From Paramoeba atlantica (taxonomy: Eukaryota; Discosea), in NCBI GenBank assembly GCA_977017575.1, contig CDRNVI010000045.1, positions 186,001 through 250,000 on the forward strand: 64,000 nt of DNA. Reading direction: 5' to 3'. The notes below the pieces were generated by a model that saw only the letters and a program-made list of their open reading frames with translations, did not search any database and had not been told where the DNA came from. Shown here in pieces: positions 10,881 through 21,669 of this stretch (its first letter is position 1; each line of letters opens with the position of its first letter). The position numbers were made by a program, and so were the translations under genes.

Positions 10881-13800
10881 ATGGCAGACAGACCTCGCAA
10901 CGGTTTACTGTTCTGCTCACTCTGCGGCTCGAAGTTCGAGCCCCTTCTCCCCTCCCATCGGCTGTGTGCAAAGTGCTTCGACACCGCTCGATCTACGTCG
11001 CAATCCCAAAGGGACAAACATAAACATCAACCGCTTGGGCCCGCCAATGGCGGACACAAGCAGAATGCTCTATCTCAGGGTGCAACCCTCTCTCCGATCC
11101 CCGAGTATCCCCCGTGCAATTTTTGCACGAAGCCTTTCTCTCCCAGGCGACCCTTCCATCGCCTCTGCCCGGAATGTGTCGAGCTCAGGTCACAGCGCCA
11201 GGGCTCAGTAAACCCCCTTCCCTCATCCCGTCCAACCCCCAGGCGGGACCCCACACCAGGGCGCCGAGCTCGTTCGGCTTCCCGATCCCGCACCTCGGAC
11301 CGCGCCCCCGCGCAGAATCGTCCCTCGGCTAGGTCGTCGAGCATCCGTCCAGCTGAAGGACCGCGCACGAGATCCCGCTCGCGTGTCTCCTTCGCGCCGA
11401 ATGTCTCACCTAACTCGTCTGTCGCAAGCATGGCCAAGACTATGGCTTACCACAGCAATCTACCTCCTCCCAAAGGTACAGAAGGCCTTCAGGCCACCTC
11501 AATCCATAACCCCGACAAAGTTCCCTCCCACCAAGAGCAGCTTGCGATCATCGCCCAAAGAAACGCGGAGGTCCTGGCTGCGGTCTTCAAGCAGGAGCGC
11601 ACGGACGGTGTGCCACCTGCACTTCGACATGAAGTGGAGGCACATAGATTTTCGAGCGCTGCCCGGGCCTTGGAGGCCCAATACGTGAGGAAGCGCGATG
11701 CCATCTTTGACGAGTGGCTTTCCCTGATGTGTCACGACGCTCGTCAAGCACACAGAGAAAAACAACTCGTCGAGGACAAGGCACACCTGTGTCACACGTG
11801 TGGCCAAGTTTTCACAGACCAGAGGAAACTCATGCAGCATAGAGCCATACACGAGCAGGCTGCAATCAGATCAGCTGCCATTAAACTGTTCCAGGAGCAC
11901 CGCAAGGGGGTGTCAGAAATACTTAAGCAGCAGTGGACCTCTTGCGCAGCCGGCCACTCCGCCTGGTTCCAAGAGCTACAGCACATCGCGCTAACCTTCG
12001 GCGCCTCCCCCAGGCCTTCTGAAGCCAGGGGCTGTGACGTTGACGAGCCTCCTCCCCCCAGGGTAGATACCCCTTGGAATGAAAATCTCACCCACCCGGA
12101 GGTGAGCAGGTCCGCAGAAACTTGCCCGCCTCCCGCGCAGGACCCAAGTGACCTTACACGAGGACCACGCGGCGTTCGCAAGCAAAGCGCAACTCCCACC
12201 CATCCTGACGCCTCTTCCAACGAGAACGGAAGTACTCCCGACAATCTGCTAAACGTCACGCAAACCGAGCATGTGACTGGCAATTCGGCGAATACCACCG
12301 CATCGTCCCCAGCGGAACCCTGTAAGCACAAGTGTCTGAATAAACGTGAATGCTTAAACTTGTGCTGCAAGCGTCACTTAACTGCGCAAAGTATAACGGA
12401 TAGCGACACCGTAACATCACATACCGTTATGTCAAAGAAACGAAGGAATTTTGAAGTCTCCCCGCTTGCCATGGCCCGATCAATTATACTAGTATTCAGA
12501 ACTCTCTACAACATGCGGAATATTGGCATCATCATATCTAACGTCTTCAGATGGATATCTAGCCTCGCCGTTCACCTCCTAGTAGCACCCATCCGCGCAA
12601 TCCCGTCACCCAACGCCCTCAATCCTTTCCGTCGAAATGTTGGCACACAAAGTATCACGACAAAACCGTGTAGGCACATCTGTCTGAACAAAGTCACCTG
12701 CAAACACCCTTGTTGCAAACGTCATATACGACACTCCCAGAAGAAAGTCATAAATGTGGTGCCAACAAACAATGGACCCTTTGGTCACGTACTACTAGTC
12801 ATCATAAGGAACACTCAAACCCTATTGTCCCTATTAACTGGTTGGCTTTCTGAAGCAGCAAACCCATTACACATTGTCCAATGTATGAACATGGTATATG
12901 TGTGCACAGGTAGTACCATCAGGTTCATTACTTCTTCTTGCAGAAAAACGTATGACATTTTCCCATCGCCTCTGCTTTTACTGCCCCGGATACGAATAAT
13001 GCACGAGAAATTTTGTTCAAACGTCGCACGGTTGAAAAAGCAACCACTGTGCATGACCGCTCTTGACATCATGAAACTTGCACAACGAATAATTCTCTGG
13101 TATATCAGGCTTTTCTATATACAAGTAGACACTATGCCACAAAATGACGGAAAACCAGAACCCGCAACCACAAGCCCCACGAAACTATGCACATCATCCC
13201 AGCCATTCACGACTGCAGTCGAGAAAGAAAGCAATCCCTATTTACCAGCAAACCCAACAGTCACGCTTAACCACAATGAGATGTACGAGGTGAAAAAGCT
13301 GACGGAAAAGCAAGAATTAATCATGCCTTGTCCCAGGGAACAGGAAGGAGAAAACGATGAAGTCCCTGGCTGGGTATTTCAAAGCAGCGCGACACAGAAC
13401 CGGGACGAATCCGCACCACCTGACACAAACCATGAACCACGGCAAAAGCAATACCTTCACTTTGTCCAGAGCAGAGCCCGCCCCGTGAAAGTGCGAACAG
13501 TAGCAAACCTGATCTGGACATACTTTCCAGATATTCGAAGTGCCAGCGAATCTCCTCTCGTCCGGGCTAGAATAACCTCTCTCCAAGCAGCACAAGCGGC
13601 ACTCTCGAAAATGTTATCTGGTAAAAGCAACTCTCATGACTTGGTTGTCGAGCCTTCCACAACTGAAGAACTCATGGACCACCGCGGATGCGACTACATA
13701 CATATCGAAGAACAAAATAGTCAACACATCAGTCGGCATGCCAGCTGGACATCCCTTCTCCAAGATAATACACTTAAACTCAACGAGAAGTATGCAACAG

Positions 13801-16380
13801 CGGGAGCACTAGGCCGTGCAGTCATGAAGGCGCTTAACGGAATGGATATACCACATCTCAGACATCTACGCATTACAGTACATCGAAGACTGGAGGAAGC
13901 GGAAGAAGTCAGTTACGAACGTATCTCACGCAGAGAAGCATCACCGAGTCGCATTCAACAGAACCGTAGTGCACCGACACTGCGCACTGTACAGCCATGC
14001 CGCCACACGTGTCGAAACAAACTTGAGTGCGCACACCTATGTTGCAAAGTATTTGGGCCACCCTATGCACCAGGGAACGAAACCGGTTGTGAATCCCCAA
14101 CAACAGTACCCAATAACATACATTCCCAAGTTGAACCCTCCACGCCGACAGTGCAATCTGACGCCTCTCAAAGTCAAAAAGCAGTAGAACTCCTGCAAAA
14201 GCACAATGCAATACTTGGCGGGAAGGTTACCATACGACTCAGCGAAGAGCAATGGCGACAGGTTGAAGCGAGAGCAAGTGCACGTTGCAACGAACTTCTA
14301 AGCGATACAACGGACAGGAAGACAGCTATACGTAACGCGGAACTTCTTAGCGCCGCCCTAGCCGTATCTGCTTACGAAATAGCGACGGAAGCGAATCCGA
14401 CAAGGGGCTTCCTCATCAGAGCTAGCACCGGACACGCCCGACGAAGGTATCGACCACTCGCCACGGAGAGAGTCGCACAAGAACTGAAACACCATCTCAC
14501 AACCTTGAAAACTTCGCTACGCTATACGAGAAGTAGGACGGAACGAGACGAATTACGAGCACAAATCAAAGAATGTCGAAAGCTAGTCAGGATACGTGAG
14601 GAAGAAGCGACGAAACAAAGAGAAGAAATCGATCAGCGCTGGGCCTCCGAGCGATTTTCCAGAAATCCGTGGACAGCAGCTTCAGAAACGATCGACAAAC
14701 CTGACGCTAATGAAGTACAGAATACAACTTACCCGACCTGCGACCGGAACACCATAGAGACATACTTCGAGTCAAGCTTTAAACCTAGTGAAGAACTCTT
14801 CCAACTGCCTCCTCCAGATGTACTCGGACCAGGAGCCGCCCATCCCATGCATTGGGACCCAATCACGCGAGACGATGTCACAGCAGCCATCAATATGAAA
14901 CGGAACTCCAGCTCACCCGGTGCAGACACGATCACCAATCTGATTCTTAAGAAATGTCCATCCATGCATGATCAATTTGCTAAGGTATTCAATAATCTGA
15001 TGACTTTCTCGACCTGCCCTCCATCATGGAAAACTGCAATCACTAGGCTGATACATAAGAGCGGAGCACCGGAAAACCCCAAAAATTGGCGCCCCATTTC
15101 ACTGACGAGCGCCCTTGGTAAAGCGTTTCACACAATCATATCGCATCGCCTGACCCAACATCTTATTGGACACAATGTGATTGACCCGGAAATACAGAAA
15201 GGGTTTCTTCCCGAAATCAATGGGACATTGGAGCACACCCAAACTCTATGCACCCTCCTCCAGCACTACCAGCGACATAAACGACAGTACTGTCTTGCCC
15301 AATTGGACCTCACTAACGCCTTTGGTTCGATCCCGCATAACATTATACTAGCTTCCCTAGGTTGGGCAGGCATACCCTGCAACGTTGTCGACTACATCAA
15401 AGACAGCCTCACTGATGCACACATACGAGTTAAATGTTACGAAGGTCTAACGCGTCCCATACATGTAAAGAAGCATCCAGGAAGAGCAAAGGAAGCGTGC
15501 GAAAGGTCAAATCCGCCCAGCTGCACAGATAACCGATCATCTTAACGACCCACAGCGCGCACGACAAATACTCCGTGATGCCCACGAAGAACAAATGATT
15601 ACACGTCTACGACAACGTGCTCCTGTTGCTGCCCTCTGGTGGCAGTTTCCGTCAGACCCAGAAATGGCACAAGAATTTGCATCTGCCATCCAAGGGATCC
15701 GAAACGAGAAACTCTCGCGATTCATGTCCTCCGTCATGACTCTAACCCCCCTGCCCTCCCGAGTATCCCTTGCACAATGGGGTCGCAACTATCACTCTGA
15801 TACAAAATGTCCCATATGCCGAGACAAACCACAAACAACAAGACACGTCCTTTCATCATGCAACACATCCTTACAACAAGGGAGGTACACACTAAGACAC
15901 GACATGGTTCTCCGCGAGTTCGCACGACACGTACGCCAATCCCCTGCCACCGAAGCTTGCCACTTTGACCTCACGGGTGAACGGAACCCACCCCCGTGGT
16001 ACACCAGTAGCGACAGTTTACTGCGCCCGGATGGCTGGATCAAACTACGGAACGGGACCGAGTTCATCATTGAGCTAACTGTCCCGTGGGAGGAGAACTG
16101 CGAAAACGCACACCGGCGGAAGTCAGAGAAGTATAACTCACTTCTCCACGAGCGCAGAATCGAGAACCCGAACTGCTACGCCCTAGCGTTCGAGATCGGC
16201 GCACGGGGACTTCCTAGCGGATCCTGTCGCTATCTTGACGCCGTGTTCCAAGGGGAACGAAAACGAGCCAGATCATGCAGAGAAAGCATGAGTTTAATGG
16301 CTGGTCGGGCCAGCTATATTATCTGGGCTCGGAGGAACGAAGCTGAATGGACGGACGAGGAAAACCGCTCTGCTTGCTAA
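10881..16380 (+). pseudogene. Family B RLE retrotransposon polyprotein (B1), RT centre deleted
   Basis: An open frame runs from the ATG at 10881 to 15545 (1554 aa); the rest, 15550-16380, is in another frame. Order: two CxxC...CxxC modules (CSLCGSKFEP, CNFCTKPFSP), a basic RS-rich stretch, a C2H2 finger (HLCHTCGQVF), three CxxxCxxxxxCxxxCC knuckles (12319, 12666, 13995), the RT fingers and palm start (NWRPISLTSALGKAF, QLDLTNAFGSIPHN), then the C-terminal CPIC...H...C finger, RHD and the RLE (RPDGWIKL, FIIELTVPWEEN). Against B2, about 250 codons are missing near 15470, including the catalytic ADD box, and the frame shifts there. This copy therefore cannot reverse-transcribe. RLE elements insert by target-primed reverse transcription. 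Confidence 0.88.
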
Positions 16381-16740
16381 ATAAAAAGGGTTATCCCGTT
16401 GTATGCGGGCCTTACCCTGAAAACTCTCTGCTATTATGCAATAGTATGAACAAACAAACCCTACCTACAGTCGCAGGAGGACTTTGCCTCCACCGAGAGT
16501 ATTTGGATATCGCTTTCAATCCCTCACCATGGGTCGTCCTACGCCCCCCACGTCTTGGTGTATGACGACACCGGGCACGGTGTGTTACAAACTGATGGCC
16601 ACATGTCAGAAGGGAACATCCCTTTCTACCTCTGTCGCGCCCTGGACGATAAAGATACATTATCACAGGCTTCATAAACACGCTTGATACCGGTCCCAAG
16701 CCCGGCGTCGTCTTCTTAACAAGACGAAGTGTGAGGGTGA
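16381..16740 (+). other. Presumed 3' UTR of B1 with a leader-like junction
   Basis: Non-coding. At 16648-16659 the first 12 bases of the leader (GATAAAGATACA) recur, followed not by the rest of the leader but by TTATCACAGGCTTCATAA. The latter recurs, inverted, next to the left inverted repeat at 18333. A GTCGTCTT/AAGACGA hairpin follows near 16708-16728. No clear poly(A) was seen. Confidence 0.5.
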
Positions 16741-17065
16741 AGAGTTTTATTGTACGATAAGGTACGACTTTTTTTTTAATATATTTGTCCATCTCTTCGT
16801 TTGTTAAACATACAGATTTGTTGAACATACTGATTTGTTTGAACATACAGGTTTGTTGAATATACACACTATAATCCTTGGTTCCGACCCAAAGATAGGA
16901 TATAAATTTTATTTACATGTTGACATGCTATGTGGAACCGAGCCTGGCACTAAATTAGTGATTTTATTCCGGTTCGTTTTGGCCCTGACCGGGGAAAACA
17001 TACCGTTCGGCGCCAAAATGAACTACTTCGAGGAAATTTGTGACTCACGGTCGACGATTATTATT
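16741..17065. repeat. AT-rich stretch with short tandem repeats
   Basis: Bases 16805-16868 hold about three copies of a 20-bp unit (TTGTTGAACATACAGATTTG). Nothing coding is supported in the remainder. An ATT/ATA microsatellite at about 17057-17090 leads into the minisatellite. Confidence 0.6.
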
Positions 17066-17091
17066 ATTATTATAATAACAATTTATTATTT

Positions 17092-17526
17092 GCCTCGAGG
17101 TCTTTCGGGACTGACGGTTGGCACTTCACCTTGAGGTTCCTCGGAACTGACGGTTGGTGGTTATACTTTGCCTCGAGGTCCTTCGGGACTGACGGTTGGC
17201 ACTTCACCTCGAGGTTCTTCGGAACTGACGGTTGGTGGTTATACTTTGCCTCGAGGTCCTTCGGGACTGACGGTTGGCACTTCACCTCGAGGTTCTTCGG
17301 AACTGACGGTTGGTGGTTATACTTTGCCTCGAGGTCCTTCGGGACTGACGGTTGGCACTTCACCTCGGGGTTCTTCGGAACTGACGGTTGGTGGTTATAC
17401 TTTGCCTCGAGGTCCTTCGGGACTGACGGTTGGCACTTCGCCTCGAGGTTCTTCGGAATTGACGGTTGGTGGTTATACTTTGCCTCGAGGTCCTTCGGGA
17501 CTGACGGTTGGCACTTCACTTCGAGT
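17092..17526 (+). repeat. 78-bp minisatellite, about 5.5 copies
   Basis: The unit is two related halves of 36 and 42 bp, each starting CCTCGAGGT(C/T)CTTCGG and containing ACTGACGGTTGG. Because 78 is a multiple of three and the unit lacks stops in several frames, long spurious open frames appear on both strands. Copies are nearly identical, so the array is young or homogenised. Confidence 0.95.
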
Positions 17527-18333
17527 GATCATTGAGGATTGGCTTCTCGTAGTCGTAAATTTAATGATTATTGTAAGCAAATATTGCTGATCATCACACA
17601 GTACCACTGCTGTCTGTGTTGCTTTCCAGGGTACTGGAAGTAATGAAAAAAAATGGATAGAAAGAAAAAAAAATGGATTCGCCAGTGTGACGCACCTTAT
17701 ACGACTTGCGCAGTCGGGTCAGTTTTGCACTGCGTTCATTATTCCACGGATTTCGAATGCAATGCCTTTACGGCTACGCATCTGTGTGAAGTATCCCCGG
17801 ATGTTCAACTCCAGTGCACCACCCCATTGTCAACTCCAGCGCACCACTTTTTTCACCATAGTCGACCGTCATTCCTTTTTTCTGCGCCTCACCATAGTTG
17901 AACATCGTTCCTTTTTCCTTTCAACATAAAAACTTATCCAGAGTATTTAAAGAAAGTGTAATACAAGTGTAAGATCTGAGTAAGAAACTTAACGGCGCAT
18001 TTGTAGTGTAGATCCGAAGGATATTATAAAATAATTCTTCTTTATATAATTGATGGTGCATTGGAAATGAGAATACAGTTTTTAAGAAAAAGTGGTGCAC
18101 TGGAAATGACAAGAAAATTATTTTTTGGGAAAAAAAGTGGTGCGTTGGTGTTGACAATCCGCCATCTAATAAAAGATGCTCAACAGATTCCACGCCCCTT
18201 AGAGTTTTGTCTCACGTTTGAAAACCTAGAATGATGACAAGAAGGGGAGGAGGGAGCTGATCTGCGGTGCCAATGGGTATTCCTGTCACTGGGCTTGGTC
18301 CCGGTATCAAGGTGCTTATGAAGCCTGTGATAA
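17527..18333. other. Gene-free stretch with short inverted motifs
   Basis: Units of the form AAAAAGTGGTGC(A/G)(T/C)TGG recur at about 18088 and 18136, with reverse-complement relatives near 17815-17850, so the region can fold back on itself. Bases 18284-18333 match 16660-16709 in inverted orientation. No protein-like frame was seen. Confidence 0.5.
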
Positions 18334-18454
18334 TGAGGGTGTTGCCAATCCCTGGTCAGTAATCGGCCCAGGGACATAGCAACTCCCCATTATCTCGGGC
18401 GTAGTAAACACGCCTTGGCTTGCCTGGCACTGAGATCAGCCATTGGAAAAAAAC
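18334..18454 (-). repeat. 121-bp inverted repeat S, left copy
   Basis: It is the reverse complement of 28891-29011, with about two differences in 121 positions. It lies 300 bases before the first gene of the DIRS-like element and probably forms its terminal repeat. Confidence 0.85.
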
Positions 18455-18752
18455 AAAGACGAAAGAATAGAAAGCAGAAAAAAAAAATATACAGAAGGCG
18501 TATGTATAGATGAATACATTAGTTTCGCCGATTGCTTGAAGTAGTAAGGAAAAAGAGCGAGAGAGAAAACAGAGAGAAACAGGAATATGCTGACATAAAG
18601 CAGTCAGCAAGTATCCATATTCTGGCGAGCGTGAGGGTGGAAATACAGAAAGGGTGAATATAGAATGAGAGAGCAAAGATGACCAGGATAAGTCACAACC
18701 GTATCTAATCTATTAAAACATGCGTGGGAACTTGCTCTAAATTTTATTTCTT

Positions 18753-19583
18753 ATGCCGAAGAAACGACCCACCGTAGCTACCTCACTCCAAGCTTCACAA
18801 AGCCGCTCAGTTCCTATAGTCGGCCACACTCACCACTTTGACGCAAACGTCGATAGCGTAGTCGACCAGGCATGCTCGACGAAAACGAGCATAAAAATTT
18901 CTCTACGTTTTGAGCGCGCAGTCGATGTGAATCTCCTTGTCAAATTTATGGCGGAAATCAGCGAAGACGAATGCGCAAGTGCAATCATGGATTTCGTTGA
19001 AAAGGTATTAGGGGGAGAATCCCTCAGTGAAAAAGCAAGTTTTACAGCCAAACTTTTGGGTGTCCGCCGAACACAGGACGTCTCCGAATTCGAGAATTTG
19101 ATTGGAAACGAAGAACATCGAGGAATTTTGGTTTCCCTCATGCTGGACCCCCCGAAGGAGCCAAAGAAAATGAAAGCACGGGAAGGAGAAAAGGAGGACG
19201 GGCAACTTACCGTATGGACAGGCACGGAGAATCGTCCTCACCTTGGAGGGCAACTGTGGGAAGCAGTGCACAACCCGAAGTTTCAAAAATGGGCCGAAAG
19301 CTTTCTTCTAACCCGCTACGCTATTTTCTTCAAGGAGATGCTTACGCAAGCAGGAAAAGGTGTATCCCCCAAGGCGGCACAAGAAAACAAGGCGGTATCA
19401 ATAGCAGCTAACCATTTCCTTCTAGAACTCGCTGCTCATTTTCTTGTGTTCCGCGCCGATTTTGACGACGTAAAGAAAGAGAGAATCTCTTCTTCTTTGC
19501 CGCAAGAACGTCGGATTGCTCCCAGAGACCGACTCCGTAACTATACCGGAGACTCTTTTGAAGGCGAAATCCTTCCAAAATAG
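18753..19583 (+). CDS. Gag-position protein of DIRS-like element E4 (unrecognised)
   Basis: A 276-residue protein from the ATG at 18753. The start is basic (MPKKRPT); the middle is helical and mixed-charge. I recognise no domain and no zinc knuckle. The call rests only on position, as the first gene inside the inverted repeat and upstream of the recombinase and RT. It could equally be an unrelated element protein. Confidence 0.45.
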   Translation: MPKKRPTVATSLQASQSRSVPIVGHTHHFDANVDSVVDQACSTKTSIKISLRFERAVDVNLLVKFMAEISEDECASAIMDFVEKVLGGESLSEKASFTAKLLGVRRTQDVSEFENLIGNEEHRGILVSLMLDPPKEPKKMKAREGEKEDGQLTVWTGTENRPHLGGQLWEAVHNPKFQKWAESFLLTRYAIFFKEMLTQAGKGVSPKAAQENKAVSIAANHFLLELAAHFLVFRADFDDVKKERISSSLPQERRIAPRDRLRNYTGDSFEGEILPK

Positions 19584-20392
19584 TACTTCAGGCTATGGAC
19601 GGGGAGGCATGGTCCAAAACAACAGAAGAACATTTGGGCCGGATGTGCGTTATTTCAACCGCCCGCGACCAGTAAATTTGTATGCCCCTTGACCTTATCG
19701 TTCTAATCGAGAAGGGTTCGTCAAATGCCTAGAACGGCCAGAAAAGTTTTCTCGGGAAATGAACGATCGAAAGAATAAACATGAAAAGGGGCCGTGATTG
19801 CCGATCTTGGGGGCAATAGATGTATGTTTTAGTTTTTCTTAATCAGATTCATGTTTGGGCTGAACATAGAGCACGAATATTATTATTTGCTTGTGCAGAT
19901 CATTAGGATTGTGTGTATTTGTCATACAACGAGTGACACTCACACACAACAGACGCCTTTATACAGCATAGACATTGTGGAAAGAAAATGGGCTTTGCAC
20001 ATTACTTAGACGTTAAGTAATACATGTATAGTGAGGGAAAGTGTGATAATTATTCCCATCAGATTAACATACAGTGTATCTAGTACGTAGGTGCCTAATC
20101 ATTAAGCACAATTTGTTGGAATACCAAAAAGGGGCAAATGGGTGGCATCCAGATTAAAAGTAAGTCATAATATGGTGCAGTTTCTCCTTGAAAATCGGGG
20201 AAACCATAAGACAAAATGAACTGAATGAATAAGTGTGTCTACAACAAAACAGTCTGTTATTTCATCCGCTATTTTACACATGGAAAGTTAAATATATTAA
20301 ACTGGCCATTCCGTTGAAGATATGAGATTGCATACGGTATATGTAAATAAACCATGTAATCACACACATTTAGTATTTTTGCATACTTTTAG
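19584..20392 (+). other. Gene-free stretch inside E4
   Basis: AT-rich with no supported protein after the first hundred bases. Directly repeated internal sequences, expected in some DIRS-group elements, were not found by eye. Confidence 0.4.
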
Positions 20393-21269
20393 ATGCAGAA
20401 AGATTCTTGCGAAGGGTATCTGGCAGCTCTGGCATTAAAGTCGATTGCACCCGGAACGCGAAGGATGTACGAGGCCCGATTTGCTGCTTTACGAAAGTTT
20501 TGCAAGAACCGAGGATTCGAAAAAATAACGAAAGAAGCGTTCGGATGTTTTTTGTGGCATCACGCATCGGTTGGATGCGCCAAATCGACTTTTCAAGGTT
20601 ACTGCAGTGCCCTGCTCTTCTATCAGGAATGTCAAAGCTTTGACCTCGAAGCAGGTGAACGCCCCTGGGCAGGCGACCGCCTCATACTTCGGGCAGTGGA
20701 CGGGGCTGCCATTGAGGCAGAGCAGCATAGACAAGAAAAATGTCCCAGAGGCTATGTATCAGAAAATATGTTACACGAACTTGTACGGTGGGTCACACCC
20801 CGTGCTAACGGGCCGCAGCTCGCAAGAGCTTTTCGCGTGCAATACTACGCTGCTCTTCGACCCTGTGAAGAAGATACGTGGCGGGGATTTGCGTGTAGAA
20901 GGCTCTTGTTCTCATCTTCTCATCCGCCACGATAAAACAAAGAGTTACTCAACTGATAAGCAAAAGTGCAAACCTCTTACTCATGTTGCAACCGAAGAAG
21001 TGCGAAATGCCCTGCGTGACGTAACACATGGAGACCTTGCGTTTCCGGCGTACAAGAAAAGATCCACGAGTAAACTTGTAAAAAGAGCATCCACCGAATT
21101 GGGATGGCCATCTGGAGTGACTTTTGATGGAACTCACACTCTGAGACATGGTGGTACTGGGGCCATAGTAGAAAACGTAGCTGACATGATGTCCAGTGCA
21201 CTATCGGGCATGTCGAGACAGGTGAGACAGAAGCACTACTTAGCACCGCGTTCTCAAGTGCATGATTAG
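20393..21269 (+). mobile_element. Tyrosine recombinase region of DIRS-like element E4 (fossil)
   Basis: Tyrosine recombinases integrate circular DNA without an RLE or integrase. The N-terminal part is SAM-like (SIAPGTRRMYEARFAALRKFC). The catalytic part shows an arginine in YYAALRPCEED, HTLRHGG (the H-x-x-R box) and a C-terminal KHYLAP tyrosine. The region is broken about once and cannot be read as one protein. Its spacing from the RT gene is enlarged by the B2 insertion. Confidence 0.75.
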
Positions 21270-21299
21270 AGAACGGAAAGAAACAAAAAGCCACTCGCG

Positions 21300-21411
21300 T
21301 GATTTTCTCCTATCATATTATCATACAGTTAATCTGCAGAGATTTGGTAAAGTGAATATCGGAAAATAATTCCGTTATCCGCGCACACAACGCGTTTAAT
21401 TCACTTTTAGT
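21300..21411. other. Junction between the recombinase region and the B2 3' end
   Basis: A hairpin of TAAAGTGAAT with ATTCACTTTA spans about 21350-21408 at the insertion junction. The B2 3' end (minus strand) lies here, but no poly(A) is visible. Confidence 0.4.
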
Positions 21412-21669
21412 TCAAGCAACGTTTGAATTTGGGTCATAGATCCAGTTTACGTCACCGCGGTGCTGAAAAATTTGAAAACTTCCTCGCAGTGCGCTCTGGG
21501 TCATACTTTGTCGGCATGCATCGATGAGGCTATCGTTTCCAAGAAAAAGAGAGTTCAGAGCTCGAGCTGAGCTGTGGAGCTTCCCTCTTGCGCCTACTTC
21601 GAACACCAGAAGAAAGGTGGCTGGGTGCTCAAGCCTCCTGGAATGATAAATATTTGTATACTTGTTCAT
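21412..21669 (-). pseudogene. Out-of-frame C-terminal tail of the B2 polyprotein
   Basis: KYTNIYHSRRLEHPATFLL followed by FEVGARG aligns with the B1 end (KYNSLLHERRIENPNC...FEIGARG). It follows the RLE catalytic region and is separated from the main frame by the break near 21665. Confidence 0.8.

Noticed and set aside
17092-17590. Long open frames on both strands over the 78-bp minisatellite
   Set aside because: They arise because the repeat unit is a multiple of three and lacks stops in several frames; the peptides are pure repeat with no family resemblance.
18753-19583. Host gene encoding the 276-residue protein
   Set aside because: Not excluded, but its position just inside the inverted repeat and upstream of recombinase and RT makes an element protein more likely.
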